Source of the DNA: Micromonospora eburnea
GTDB lineage: Bacteria > Actinomycetota > Actinomycetes > Mycobacteriales > Micromonosporaceae
NCBI RefSeq assembly: GCF_900090225.1
Contig: NZ_FMHY01000002.1
Coordinates: 4,712,001-4,776,000 of the forward strand
Length of the DNA: 64,000 nucleotides
Direction: 5' to 3'
The notes under the pieces are model-generated. The model had not been told where the DNA came from and searched no databases. It worked only from the letters and a program-made list of their open reading frames with translations. A program made the translations under genes and the position numbers. Below, piece by piece: positions 9,673-18,525 of this stretch (positions within the stretch are counted from its first letter, which is position 1; each line of letters opens with the position of its first letter).

Positions 9673-10908
9673 GTGGCCACATCGCACCCGGTCCCGGTCC
9701 GACTGGATCCGTCCAGCCGGGGCCTGCACAGGCAGAGCGCCCAACTGCGGGAGCAAGGTCCAGCCGTTCTGGTGGAGTTGCCAGGTGGCGTTCCCGCCTG
9801 GTCGGTGACGCGCTACCACCTGCTGCGGAATCTGCTCGGCGATCCGCGGATCGCGGCCAATCCGAAGCATTGGCAAATCCTGGCCGACGGTGGGTTGCCG
9901 GCGGACTGGCCGCTTGCCGAGTTCGTCCTGCCGCCGTCGATGTCGTCGACGGACGGCGCCGCCCACCGACGGTTGCGCGGCTTGGCGACCAGGGCTCTGA
10001 CACCCCGCCGTGTCGCGGAGCTCCGACCCGTCGTGGAACGGCGAGTCAGCGAGTACCTCGACCAGATGGAGTCCACGCTCGAAGAGGCCGACAGCGTGGA
10101 CCTGATCTCGCAGTTCGCCTGGCCGCTGCCGGTCGCGATCAACTGCGACCTGTTCGACTTCCCGGTCGGACGGCGCGCTGAGATGCTCCGGCTGTCGCTG
10201 GGGAGCGCGAACGAGTTCGAGCCCGAGGTGAGGCAGAAGAACGGGCGGGCGCTCTACGAGATGCTGGTGTCGTTCCTGGCCGGGCGCCGGGCCGACGCCG
10301 ACCGCAATCCGGGTGACGACGTGATCGGCGCCTTGCTCACTGCGGCGACCCCGGAGGGCGAGGTGCTCACCGACACCGAGATCCTCGGCGTCCTGGTGGC
10401 GTTTCTCGGTGCCGGCACCTCAGTGGCGCGGCTCATCACGAATACCGTGCGCTCTCTGCTAACTCACCCGGAACAGCGTGATCTGGTGCAGTCCGGCCAG
10501 CTGTCATGGAGCGCGGCGATCGAGGAGACCCTGCGCTGGGACGCTCCAGTCGGATACCTGCCGCTCCGCTTCGCCGTTGAGGACATCGTGCTCGACGAGC
10601 AGGTCACCATCCGCAAGGGCGACGCGATCGTGCTCTCCTGGGCCGTGGTCGGCCGGGACAGCGACGCCTACGGCCCCGACGCCGGTGAATTCAAGATCAG
10701 TCGTCAGCCGTCGCCGCACCTGACCTTCGGCTACGGCGTGCACTTCTGCATCGGGGCGCGGCTGGCCAGGCTGCAGGCCGAGATCGCGATCCCGGCCCTG
10801 TTCTCCCGCTTCCCACGACTGCGTGCCGCCGTGGACCTGGACGACCTGGAGGCGATTCCGTCGATCATGGGGAACGGCATTCAGACGCTGCCCATCGCGA
10901 AGGCCTGA
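9673..10908 (+). CDS. Cytochrome P450 with atypical I-helix
   Basis: This 411-residue P450 starts at GTG behind GAAGGAAGAG; the upstream extension of the frame would precede the predicted transcript start. It has ExxR (EETLRW near 285) and the heme-binding loop FGYGVHFCIG (Cys near 359). The I-helix reads LGAGTSVAR near 247, so the usual acid-Thr pair (AGxET) is replaced by Ser-Val. The family hydroxylates or otherwise oxidises small molecules using ferredoxin. The missing acid/alcohol pair could mean substrate-assisted oxygen activation or a non-hydroxylase role. It is SARP-driven and divergent from a methyltransferase. A late tailoring step on the spirotetronate is likely, but the position is unknown. 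Confidence 0.92.
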   Translation: MATSHPVPVRLDPSSRGLHRQSAQLREQGPAVLVELPGGVPAWSVTRYHLLRNLLGDPRIAANPKHWQILADGGLPADWPLAEFVLPPSMSSTDGAAHRRLRGLATRALTPRRVAELRPVVERRVSEYLDQMESTLEEADSVDLISQFAWPLPVAINCDLFDFPVGRRAEMLRLSLGSANEFEPEVRQKNGRALYEMLVSFLAGRRADADRNPGDDVIGALLTAATPEGEVLTDTEILGVLVAFLGAGTSVARLITNTVRSLLTHPEQRDLVQSGQLSWSAAIEETLRWDAPVGYLPLRFAVEDIVLDEQVTIRKGDAIVLSWAVVGRDSDAYGPDAGEFKISRQPSPHLTFGYGVHFCIGARLARLQAEIAIPALFSRFPRLRAAVDLDDLEAIPSIMGNGIQTLPIAKA

Positions 10909-11626
10909 ACCGGGGTTCCGGTTCGAGCGGGACGACGAGAGGCTGCGGTCCGATCCGTGGCGGACCCTCCGGTGGGAGCGCAAGCGAGCCGGCGTGTCGA
11001 CAGTGGCGCGACGAGCATGAGCGCCGCGATGACTCTGAGCGGAGCAGGCCCGGCGGTGACCTCAGAAGCGTCGGGGCCACTCTCGCCGAGAACGGCGGTG
11101 CGGGGGTCCGGGTGAAGGGGCGTTCATCCGGACCTCGGTCACCCGGTGGCCGCCGGGTTCGATGTCGGCGGTAGCCCTTGCCGACGATGGTGGCGAGCTT
11201 GCCGCGGCCGGGCCCGCGTAGCGTTGCCTGCCCGCCGCACGGCAGTCCTTCTCCCGGACCTTGGGTCGGGGCGGGGTTTCCGAGCAGGCCGCGGGATCGG
11301 GCGACCGCGACGGGCAGGGCGCCGATCTCGGCGGGCTCGGCAGCGGCCCGCGCGTTCGGTCGCCGATCTGACGTCGGGCAACCACCGCACAAAGCGGCGG
11401 ACCGGGCCGGATCATGGCCAGCTCACGGGGCACCGGGCTGGCGAGCATCGAAAGCGTCCAACAATGCTCGGCCTGAACGCCACCGCAGGGTTCACCGTAC
11501 ACGAAAACGAACGCCGGACAGCCTCGCCGCAGAACGCGCGTGGACGCCAAGCGCGGCCCGACTCGCACGCTTCATGGATAATGAGTCCATCTGCGCTCTT
11601 GTTCACTCGCCACAAGAGAGGAACCC
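10909..11626. other. Intergenic region upstream of the ABC exporter
   Basis: This is 718 bp with no convincing gene; frames through it are low-complexity Arg/Pro/Gly. Near its right end is an imperfect palindrome, ATGGATAATGAGTCCAT (11574-11590), about 36 bp before the exporter start. It could be an operator or promoter element. No SARP-type TTTAG repeat is present. Confidence 0.45.
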
Positions 11627-13360
11627 ATGGTCCTACGCATGCTTGTCCGGCACGTACGTCTACATCCTACACCATCCGCGCTTCTGATTCTACTCCAACT
11701 CGTCCAAGCCATCGCCATCCTGTGGCTGCCGACCCTGAACGCCGGCATCATCGATCAAGGGATCATCAAAGGAGACAACGGCTACATCCTCCGCACCGGC
11801 GGCGTCATGCTGGCGGTGACCGTGCTGCAGGTGATCTGCGCGGCCGGCGGGGTGTATTTCGCCGCGGAGCTGGCCATGGCTCTGGGGCGAGACCTCCGTG
11901 CGCAGATGTTCGAGCGGATACAGAGCTTCTCGGCGCGGGAAGTCGGCCGGCTCGGCGTGTCCTCACTGGTCACCCGCACCACCAACGACGTCCAGCAGCT
12001 TCAGATGGTCGCACTGCTCGTGTTCACGATCATGGTATCCGCGCCCATCGTGGCGGTCGGGAGCATCGTCATGGCCCTCGGCCAGGACGTACCGCTCTCC
12101 GGCGCACTTCTGGTACTCATGCCGGTTCTGGCGGTCGTGATCGGATTGCTCATGCATCGCATGCGACCGCTGTACCGGGACATGCAGCAGCGTATCGAGG
12201 CGATCAACCGGATGCTGCGCGAGCAGATCAGCGGCATCCGGGTCATCCGGGCCTTCGTCAAGGAGGCGCACGAGCAGCGGCGCTTCGCGCAGGCCAACCG
12301 GGAGCTCATGGATGTCAGCATCCGCAGCGGCCAGGTGAGCGCGCTGATGATACCCGGAGTGATACTGGTGGTGAACCTGTGCAGCGTCGCCGTGATGTGG
12401 TTCGGGGCGCTTCGCATCGACAGCGGTGGGATGCAGGTCGGTGCCTTGACGGCATTTCTGGCCTACCTCGTGCAACTGCTCACCTCCGTGATCCTGGCGA
12501 CGTCCATGTTCATGCTGCTACCAAGGGCAGAGGTGTGTGCCGAACGCGTCCACGAGGTGTTGGCCACCGCGTCCACCGTGTCGCCGTCCGGGGCACCGAC
12601 GCGCCGGGTCGAGGAATCCGGGCACGTGGAGCTACGGCATGCGAGTTTCGCCTACACCGAGTCGGCGGAGCTGGTACTTCGGGACATCGACCTGGTCGCC
12701 CGACGCGGCGAGACCGTAGCAGTGGTCGGTTCCACCGGAAGCGGAAAGAGCACCCTGCTCGGCCTGATCCCCCGGCTGTTCGACGTCACCAGCGGCCAGG
12801 TGCTCATCAACGGTGTCGACGTGCGGGACATGGATCCGCGGCTGCTGACCTCGCTCATCGGCTACGTGCCGCAGAACCCGTACCTGTTCTCGGGGACGGT
12901 GGCGTCCAACCTGCGCTACGGCCGCCCGGAGGCGACCGACGAGGAGCTCTGGCACGCCCTCGAGGTGGCGCAGGGCAAGGACTTCGTGCAGCTCATGGAC
13001 GGCGGCTTGGACGCACCGATCGCACAGGGAGGCAGCAACGTCTCCGGCGGGCAGCGGCAGCGGCTGGCGATCGCCCGCGCGCTGGTCCGCCGGCCGGAGA
13101 TCTACCTTTTCGACGACTCGTTCTCGGCGCTCGACTACGCCACCGATGCGGCGCTGCGTGCGGCGCTGGCACAGGAGACCGAGTCCGCCACCGTCATCGT
13201 CGTCGCCCAGCGCGTCAGCAGCATCCGGAACGCCAACCGCATCGTGGTCCTGGACGAAGGCCGGGTGGTCGGCACAGGAACCCACGCCGCACTGATGGAG
13301 TCCAGCCCGACCTACCGGGAGCTCGTGCTCTCCCAGATCCCCGAGGGGGCAGCGGCATGA
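11627..13360 (+). CDS. ABC exporter half-transporter, subunit 1 (degenerate ATP site)
   Basis: This 577-residue protein has a six-helix type IV exporter membrane domain (about 10-310) and a nucleotide-binding domain (about 330-565). Walker A is GSTGSGKST, the signature is VSGGQRQR, and Walker B is YLFDDSFSALD. Asp replaces the catalytic Glu after Walker B, the usual sign of the non-hydrolysing site in heterodimeric exporters. The ATG follows AGAGGAACCC. It overlaps the next ABC gene by 4 bp (ATGA), so the two are almost certainly a heterodimeric multidrug-type exporter. Product efflux and self-resistance is the likely job. Confidence 0.93.
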   Translation: MVLRMLVRHVRLHPTPSALLILLQLVQAIAILWLPTLNAGIIDQGIIKGDNGYILRTGGVMLAVTVLQVICAAGGVYFAAELAMALGRDLRAQMFERIQSFSAREVGRLGVSSLVTRTTNDVQQLQMVALLVFTIMVSAPIVAVGSIVMALGQDVPLSGALLVLMPVLAVVIGLLMHRMRPLYRDMQQRIEAINRMLREQISGIRVIRAFVKEAHEQRRFAQANRELMDVSIRSGQVSALMIPGVILVVNLCSVAVMWFGALRIDSGGMQVGALTAFLAYLVQLLTSVILATSMFMLLPRAEVCAERVHEVLATASTVSPSGAPTRRVEESGHVELRHASFAYTESAELVLRDIDLVARRGETVAVVGSTGSGKSTLLGLIPRLFDVTSGQVLINGVDVRDMDPRLLTSLIGYVPQNPYLFSGTVASNLRYGRPEATDEELWHALEVAQGKDFVQLMDGGLDAPIAQGGSNVSGGQRQRLAIARALVRRPEIYLFDDSFSALDYATDAALRAALAQETESATVIVVAQRVSSIRNANRIVVLDEGRVVGTGTHAALMESSPTYRELVLSQIPEGAAA

Positions 13361-15312
13361 CCCTCCAGAAAACGGCGCCCAAGAGCGAAGCCGCGCCAGC
13401 GGCGAACCTGGCCCGACTCATGACCGGCGGCCCGGGCGCGAAGCCGAGCAGCTTCACGGCATCGAGCCGCCGGTTGGCCGCGCTGCTGCGGCCCGAGCGG
13501 GGACTGGTCTGCACGGTTCTCGCGCTCGGCACGGCCAGTGTCACCCTGACCGTCCTCGGACCGAAGATCATCGGACGCGCGACCGACATCATCGTCGCCG
13601 GTGTCATCGGCCGGACCATGCCCGCCGACGTCACCAAGGGTCAGGCGTTGGAGCAGTTGCGGCAGCAGGGCCGCGGCGGCATCGCGGACATGCTGCGCTC
13701 CGTGAACTTCGTTCCCGGTCGGGGCATCGACTTCCACGCGTTCACCACGGTGCTCCTCGTCGTGCTGGCGTTGTACGTGGCGGCCGGCATCGTCTCCATC
13801 GCGCAGAGTCGCCTCGCCACCACGGTGATCCAGCGAGCCGTCTACCGCCTGCGCAACGACGTCGAGGCCAAGTTGTCCCGCCTCCCGCTGTCGTATTTCG
13901 ACGGCACGTCCCGCGGCGAGGTTCTCAGCCGCACCACCAACGACATCGACAACGTGCAACTCGTCCTGCAGCAGACGCTGGGGCAGATCGTCAACTCGCT
14001 GCTCACGCTCATCGGCGTCCTCGCGATGATGCTGTGGATATCTCCGCTGCTGGCGCTCGTCGCGGTCGTCACCGTACCGGTGTCGCTGTACCTGGCCTCA
14101 CGCGTCGCCAAACGGTCGCAGGGCGAGTTCGTCCAGCAGTGGCGCTCCACGGGCCAGCTCAACGGACACATCGAGGAGATGTACACCGGGCACGCGGTGG
14201 TGAAGGTCTACGGCCGGGAGGAGCAGGCCGCAGCGACCTTCCATGAGCACAACGAGGCGTTGTACCGCTCCGGCCGTCGGGCCCAGGCGATGTCGGGCGT
14301 CATCCAGCCCGCGATGGTGTTCATGGGCAATCTCAACTATGTGCTGGTGGCGGTCATCGGCGGCCTGCGGGTCACCGCCGGCGCCCTGTCGATCGGTGAG
14401 GTGCAGGCATTCATCCAGTACTCCCGCCTCTTCAGCCAGCCATTCACTCAGATCTCCAGCATGGCCAACCTGCTGCAGTCCGGGGTGGCATCGGCGGAGC
14501 GGGTCTTCGATCTGCTCGACACCGGCGAGCAGCCCCCGGACCCGGTCCCGGGAGCCCGGCTGCCGCAGGTTCGCGGACGGGTCGTGTTGGAGAATGTGTC
14601 GTTCCGCTACAGCGCCGACAAGGAGCTGATCACCGACCTGTCACTGGTGGTGGAACCGGGTCAGACGGTCGCGATCGTCGGACCGACGGGCGCGGGCAAG
14701 ACGACGCTGGTGAATCTGCTGATGCGGTTCTACGAGTTGGACAGCGGCCGGATCACCCTGGACGGCACCGACATCGCGACCATGTCCCGGGGGGAGCTGC
14801 GGTCCCACATCGGCATGGTGCTCCAGGACACCTGGCTGTTCGGTGGCACGATCGCGGACAACATCGCCTACGGCCACGAGTGCGCGACCCGTGAGCAGGT
14901 CACACAGGCCGCGCTGCTGGCACACGCGGATCGGTTCATCCGTACGCTGCCGGACGGCTACGACACGGTGATCGGTGACTCCGGCACCGAGCTGAGCGCG
15001 GGAGAGAAGCAGCTCATCACCATCGCGCGCGCGTTCTTGTCCGATCCGGGCATCCTCATCCTCGACGAGGCCACCAGTTCGGTGGACACCCGGACCGAGA
15101 TGCTGATCCAACAGGCCATGATCAGGCTGAGCGGCGACCGCACCAGCTTCGTCATCGCCCACCGGCTCTCCACCATCCGCGACGCGGACGTGATCCTGGT
15201 GATGGAGTCGGGCGCGATCGTCGAGCACGGCCGCCACGAGGAATTACTGCACGCGGGTGGCGCCTACTCCCGGCTGTACGAGGCGCAGTTCGCCGCGTCG
15301 ACGACGAGCTAA
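13357..15312 (+). CDS. ABC exporter half-transporter, subunit 2
   Basis: This 651-residue partner of the upstream half-transporter starts at the overlapping ATGA. It has an N-terminal extension of about 40 residues, a membrane domain (about 50-390) and a nucleotide-binding domain (about 410-640). Walker A is GPTGAGKTT and Walker B is ILILDEATSSVD, with catalytic Glu present. The signature is LSAGEKQ instead of LSGGQ. A loop of about 60 residues follows the first membrane helix. The consensus Glu here complements the degenerate Asp of subunit 1, as in TM287/288-type heterodimers. It contains a TTA leucine codon at 15244-15246, near its end. Confidence 0.93.
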   Translation: MTLQKTAPKSEAAPAANLARLMTGGPGAKPSSFTASSRRLAALLRPERGLVCTVLALGTASVTLTVLGPKIIGRATDIIVAGVIGRTMPADVTKGQALEQLRQQGRGGIADMLRSVNFVPGRGIDFHAFTTVLLVVLALYVAAGIVSIAQSRLATTVIQRAVYRLRNDVEAKLSRLPLSYFDGTSRGEVLSRTTNDIDNVQLVLQQTLGQIVNSLLTLIGVLAMMLWISPLLALVAVVTVPVSLYLASRVAKRSQGEFVQQWRSTGQLNGHIEEMYTGHAVVKVYGREEQAAATFHEHNEALYRSGRRAQAMSGVIQPAMVFMGNLNYVLVAVIGGLRVTAGALSIGEVQAFIQYSRLFSQPFTQISSMANLLQSGVASAERVFDLLDTGEQPPDPVPGARLPQVRGRVVLENVSFRYSADKELITDLSLVVEPGQTVAIVGPTGAGKTTLVNLLMRFYELDSGRITLDGTDIATMSRGELRSHIGMVLQDTWLFGGTIADNIAYGHECATREQVTQAALLAHADRFIRTLPDGYDTVIGDSGTELSAGEKQLITIARAFLSDPGILILDEATSSVDTRTEMLIQQAMIRLSGDRTSFVIAHRLSTIRDADVILVMESGAIVEHGRHEELLHAGGAYSRLYEAQFAASTTS

Positions 15313-15365
15313 CCGCGTTTCCGAGCAGGTGTTCGCGGTGGTGACACCGCGTTGGGCCCGCGTCC

Positions 15366-16601
15366 CTACGCGACCCGGCGGTTCCGGCCGGCCCGGCCGG
15401 AACCGCCGGTCGCCACCTCGACCAGCGCGCCTACCACCTCCGCGGGTGTCGGCAGGGCGCGGATCTCCGCGCTGAGCTCGGCGGCCGCGGTGCGGAAGGA
15501 GGTGTCCGTGAGGACCGCCGAGGTCGCCGCGGTGACGGTCGTGGCGCTGATGTCCTCCGGCGCCACCCTGATGCCCGCCCCCGCGGCGGCCATTTTCTCG
15601 GCGTTGAACCGCTGTTCTCCGAATCGCTCCACCACCGCCACCTGCGGGACGCCCAGCGCGGCGGCGGTGAGGGTGGTGCCGGAACCGCCCGTGTGCACCA
15701 CCGCGGCGCAGGTCGGCAACAGCAGGTTCAGCGGCAGGCTCTCCATCACCCGGACGTTCTCCGGCACCGGCCCGAGCCGCTGACGGTCCGCGGCGTTGGC
15801 CGCCACGACGACCTCGACGTCGAGGCCCGCCAGTCCGGTCACGATCTGCGGAAGAAGGAAGGTCTCGTCACCGAGCATCCGGGCCGTCGACGTTCCCCAG
15901 GTGAGGCACACGCGCGGACGCTCGCCCGCAGCGACCAGCCAGGGCGGCAGCTCACCCGGCCCGTTGTACGGCACGTACTGCATGAAGATCCGATTGGGTA
16001 CGTTCCCGGTGCTCATCCGCGGCGGGCACGGATCGATGGTTCGCGCGGCGTAATCGTCGCGAACCGTCACCCCGTAGCGGGCGCACAGCTTTGCCACGAC
16101 CTCCGGGGGCAGGACGGCCGCGGTCTGCGGGTTCTCCAGGAACATCACCGGCCCCCAGAGCATCCGTACGAACGGTGCGCCGACCATTTCCGCGATGAGC
16201 GGGGCCGCGAAGGGAATCGGATCGGCCAGGACGAGGTCGGGTCGCCAGTCGCGGATGAGCGGAAGCAGGTCCGTCACCATGGCCTCCGCCTGGCTGGCGA
16301 GCTTGTTCACCATCGCGTCGGGCTGCGAGGTCATGAACCTGCGCAGCTTCTCGTCCGCGGAGACTTCCGCCGCACCGTCGGCGGCGGGCGCTCCTCCCCC
16401 GGTGCTCTGCCGCGAGCGGGGCCGGGAGTCGTAGCCGGTCGTCAGCGGCACGGCGGCGAGTCCGGTGCTGGCGATGGCGCCGAGGATGGGAGGCGAGCCG
16501 GCGACGCGAACCTCGTGCCCGGCGGCCCGGAATCCCCACGCCAACGGCACCATGGGGAACCAGTGCGGCACGGCCGGCATCGTGATGAACAGAACCCGCA
16601 T
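15366..16601 (-). CDS. Macrolide/polyketide glycosyltransferase (GT1, GT-B fold)
   Basis: This 411-residue protein resembles the EryCIII/DesVII class of antibiotic glycosyltransferases. It has an N-terminal acceptor domain beginning RVLFITMPAVPHWFP and a C-terminal nucleotide-sugar site with HTGGSGTT near residue 302, followed by a conserved GVPQVAVV segment. The ATG at 16601 is better spaced from GAAGGAG than the GTG one codon earlier. It would transfer a dTDP-deoxyhexose to the aglycone, plausibly at the C9 hydroxyl kept by PKS module B. A strong SARP-type promoter sits just upstream. Its last codons lie in a perfect hairpin shared with the exporter's 3' side. No DesVIII-like helper gene is in the window. 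Confidence 0.92.
   Translation of the reverse strand: MRVLFITMPAVPHWFPMVPLAWGFRAAGHEVRVAGSPPILGAIASTGLAAVPLTTGYDSRPRSRQSTGGGAPAADGAAEVSADEKLRRFMTSQPDAMVNKLASQAEAMVTDLLPLIRDWRPDLVLADPIPFAAPLIAEMVGAPFVRMLWGPVMFLENPQTAAVLPPEVVAKLCARYGVTVRDDYAARTIDPCPPRMSTGNVPNRIFMQYVPYNGPGELPPWLVAAGERPRVCLTWGTSTARMLGDETFLLPQIVTGLAGLDVEVVVAANAADRQRLGPVPENVRVMESLPLNLLLPTCAAVVHTGGSGTTLTAAALGVPQVAVVERFGEQRFNAEKMAAAGAGIRVAPEDISATTVTAATSAVLTDTSFRTAAAELSAEIRALPTPAEVVGALVEVATGGSGRAGRNRRVA
15375..15409. terminator. Perfect 17-bp inverted repeat, likely bidirectional terminator
   Basis: Two 17-bp arms (15375-15391 and 15393-15409) are exact reverse complements around a single C. They form an extremely stable GC hairpin between the convergent exporter and glycosyltransferase genes. 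It lies within the glycosyltransferase's final codons. There is no U-tract, which is common for actinomycete terminators. Confidence 0.6.
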
Positions 16602-16643
16602 CACACGTCTCCTTCTCTGCTGACCGGACAGCGTATGCAGGAC

Positions 16644-16661
16644 CGCTAAAGACGACCCAAC
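16644..16661 (-). promoter_or_regulatory. SARP-type operator/promoter for the glycosyltransferase
   Basis: On the minus strand it reads GTTGGGT-CGTC-TTTAGCG (11-bp period). Eight bases further on is TACGCT (16635-16630), a good -10 hexamer. The predicted transcript start is near 16623, about 22 nt before the ATG. Confidence 0.78.
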
Positions 16662-16712
16662 CCCGGACTTTTCCCGGGTTCGGCACCAGCGCCGGCACCC
16701 GACGCGCCGGGG

Positions 16713-16730
16713 GTTAGGCCGGCTTTAGGC
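16713..16730 (+). promoter_or_regulatory. SARP-type operator/promoter for the FAD enzyme gene
   Basis: It reads GTTAGGC-CGGC-TTTAGGC, 11-bp period, with AAGGAT 8 bp downstream (16739-16744) as the -10. The predicted start near 16751 precedes the TTG start codon at 16769. Confidence 0.8.
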
Positions 16731-16768
16731 CGACGTCGAAGGATGGCTCCGAGCGAACGGAGGCCAGG

Positions 16769-18331
16769 TTGCGATCTGACGTCATCATCATTGGCGCTGG
16801 CCCGACCGGACTGATGCTGGCGTACGAGTTGGCCCTGGCCGGGGTGTCTCCCCTCGTGCTGGAGAAGGCGCCGGCACCGCGGACCGAACCCAAGGCCAAC
16901 GGCCTCGTCGGGCAGATCGTGGAGCTGCTGCGGTACCGCGGCCTGCTGGACCGGTTCCGCACCGAGGCGCGGTTCGTCGGAGCGCCACCGGCGTTCACCT
17001 TCGGCGCGGTGACGCTGCGGCTCTCGCAGTTGACGGAGAGCCCGCTGCAGCTGCTGGCATTGCCGCAACCACGGTTGGAGGCGCTGCTCACCGAGTGTGT
17101 CCTCGAACGCGACGTCGAGATCCGCCGCGCGCACCGGGTGACGTCGGTGTCCCCCGATGACGACGGGGTCACGGTCGACGTCCAGGGCCCCGACGGTGAC
17201 CGACGGATGCGGGCGTCGTACGTCGTCGGCTGCGACGGGGCACACAGCCTCGTACGCGAGCAGGCCGGCATCGCGTTTCCCGGCGCGGTCAACACCGATG
17301 TGACGAGGATCGGCCACGTCGTCATCCCCGAGCAGTTCGTCGCAGCAGACGGCGGGCTGGACGTGCCCGGCGCCGGCCGGTTGCCGTTGGGCTGGAGTTA
17401 CACGCCGCACGGCCGGCTGGGCATCATGGCGTTCGGTCCGGGTGTGCACATCGTGTCGGTGACGGAGGCGAACCCTGCGGCCGCCGACGCGGGAACCGCG
17501 GCGACCTTGGATGAGCTTCGTGCGGCCGTACGCCGCGTGCTCGGCGCCGATCTGCCGATGAGCGAGCCCCGCTGGCTGTCCCTCGTCGTCACGCAGGCCC
17601 GGCAGGCGGAGCGGTACCGTGCCGGCCGCGTGCTGCTGGCCGGCGACGCGGCCCACCTGTTCCCGGCGGGTGGTTCGGCGCTCAACGCCGGCATGTCGGA
17701 CGCGATCAACCTGGGGTGGAAACTAGCCGCGCAGGTGCAGGGATGGGCGCCGCCGGGGCTGCTGGACTCGTACCACACGGAACGTCACGCCGCGGCCGCA
17801 CGCACGTTGGCGCACACCCGGGCGCAGGCTCGGATGATGGCCGTGACGCCCGACGGGGCCGCACTGCGCGACCTGGTGGGTGAGCTGGTGCGGTACGCCG
17901 AGCCGCTCCGGCACATCGCCGAGACGGTACACGGCTCCGACGTTCGTTACCCGGTTGCCCAGGCAGACGATCAGGAGGTCCACCCCCTCGTCGGCCGGCT
18001 GGTTCCCGACCTGGCGCTCGACGGCTGTCCAGCCGCGGACCGCGTTTCCGGTCTCCTGCGGGCGGGCCGGCCCTTCCTGCTCGACCTGAGCGGTGATCGG
18101 CCCCTAGGTGCCGTGCAGAGCGGTTGGGGTCACCGTGTGGATCTCTTTTCCGCGCGCTGCGCGACGCCCTCCGCGGACGCACTGCTGGTCCGACCGGATG
18201 GTTTCGTCGTGTGGGCGGCGGACCCCAACGTCTCGGACGCGCATGTCGGCACCACCCTGTCCCGGGCCCTCAGCACCTGGTTCGGCAGCGATCGCCGGCC
18301 AACGGCCGGCGCCACGTCCGCTCCGCAGTGA
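16769..18331 (+). CDS. FAD-dependent aromatic-hydroxylase-like enzyme (PgaE/PyrE3 superfamily)
   Basis: This 520-residue flavoprotein starts at TTG behind GGAGG. It has the FAD dinucleotide fold (IIGAGPTGLML at 7-17), the DG motif (GCDGAHSLVR near 152) and the second FAD motif GDAAHLFPAGGSALNAG near 292. The thioredoxin-like C-terminal domain of phenol-hydroxylase-like enzymes is present. Spirotetronate clusters use this fold both for true hydroxylases and for PyrE3/ChlE3-type enzymes that catalyse the decalin-forming [4+2] cycloaddition. Because the Asn of the second FAD motif is kept, I lean to a real monooxygenase here, for example on the methylsalicylate or aglycone. The other FAD gene at 49.4 kb is the stronger cyclase candidate. 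This split is inference. Confidence 0.88.
   Translation: MRSDVIIIGAGPTGLMLAYELALAGVSPLVLEKAPAPRTEPKANGLVGQIVELLRYRGLLDRFRTEARFVGAPPAFTFGAVTLRLSQLTESPLQLLALPQPRLEALLTECVLERDVEIRRAHRVTSVSPDDDGVTVDVQGPDGDRRMRASYVVGCDGAHSLVREQAGIAFPGAVNTDVTRIGHVVIPEQFVAADGGLDVPGAGRLPLGWSYTPHGRLGIMAFGPGVHIVSVTEANPAAADAGTAATLDELRAAVRRVLGADLPMSEPRWLSLVVTQARQAERYRAGRVLLAGDAAHLFPAGGSALNAGMSDAINLGWKLAAQVQGWAPPGLLDSYHTERHAAAARTLAHTRAQARMMAVTPDGAALRDLVGELVRYAEPLRHIAETVHGSDVRYPVAQADDQEVHPLVGRLVPDLALDGCPAADRVSGLLRAGRPFLLDLSGDRPLGAVQSGWGHRVDLFSARCATPSADALLVRPDGFVVWAADPNVSDAHVGTTLSRALSTWFGSDRRPTAGATSAPQ
18293..18311. terminator. GC hairpin at the convergent end of the FAD gene
   Basis: CGCCGGCC-AAC-GGCCGGCG is a perfect 8-bp-arm hairpin 20 bp before the FAD gene's stop codon. 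It lies between it and the convergent 6-MSA synthase, and may act as a terminator without a U-tract. Confidence 0.35.
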
Positions 18332-18525
18332 TGTGTGTCATGGCTGCGTCCCCATCGGGTGGGGCCGGGGCCGGACCGGAAGAGCGCCGGTGACCACGGA
18401 GGGCGCGGGCGTTTCGTGGCTGGGTTGGCCGCACTTCACTGATCCCGCAGCGCCACCGAGCCGGGAGGCCGACGCCGGCCGGGTTCCGCCGAGCTGAAAT
18501 CGGCACCGCCACCCGATCCCCGGCG

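Noticed and set aside
11146..13356. Long open frame running from 11146 into the second ABC gene
   Set aside because: It overlaps the first ABC gene in another frame, is Arg/Pro-rich, and the true start at 13357 overlaps the upstream stop in the usual ATGA manner.
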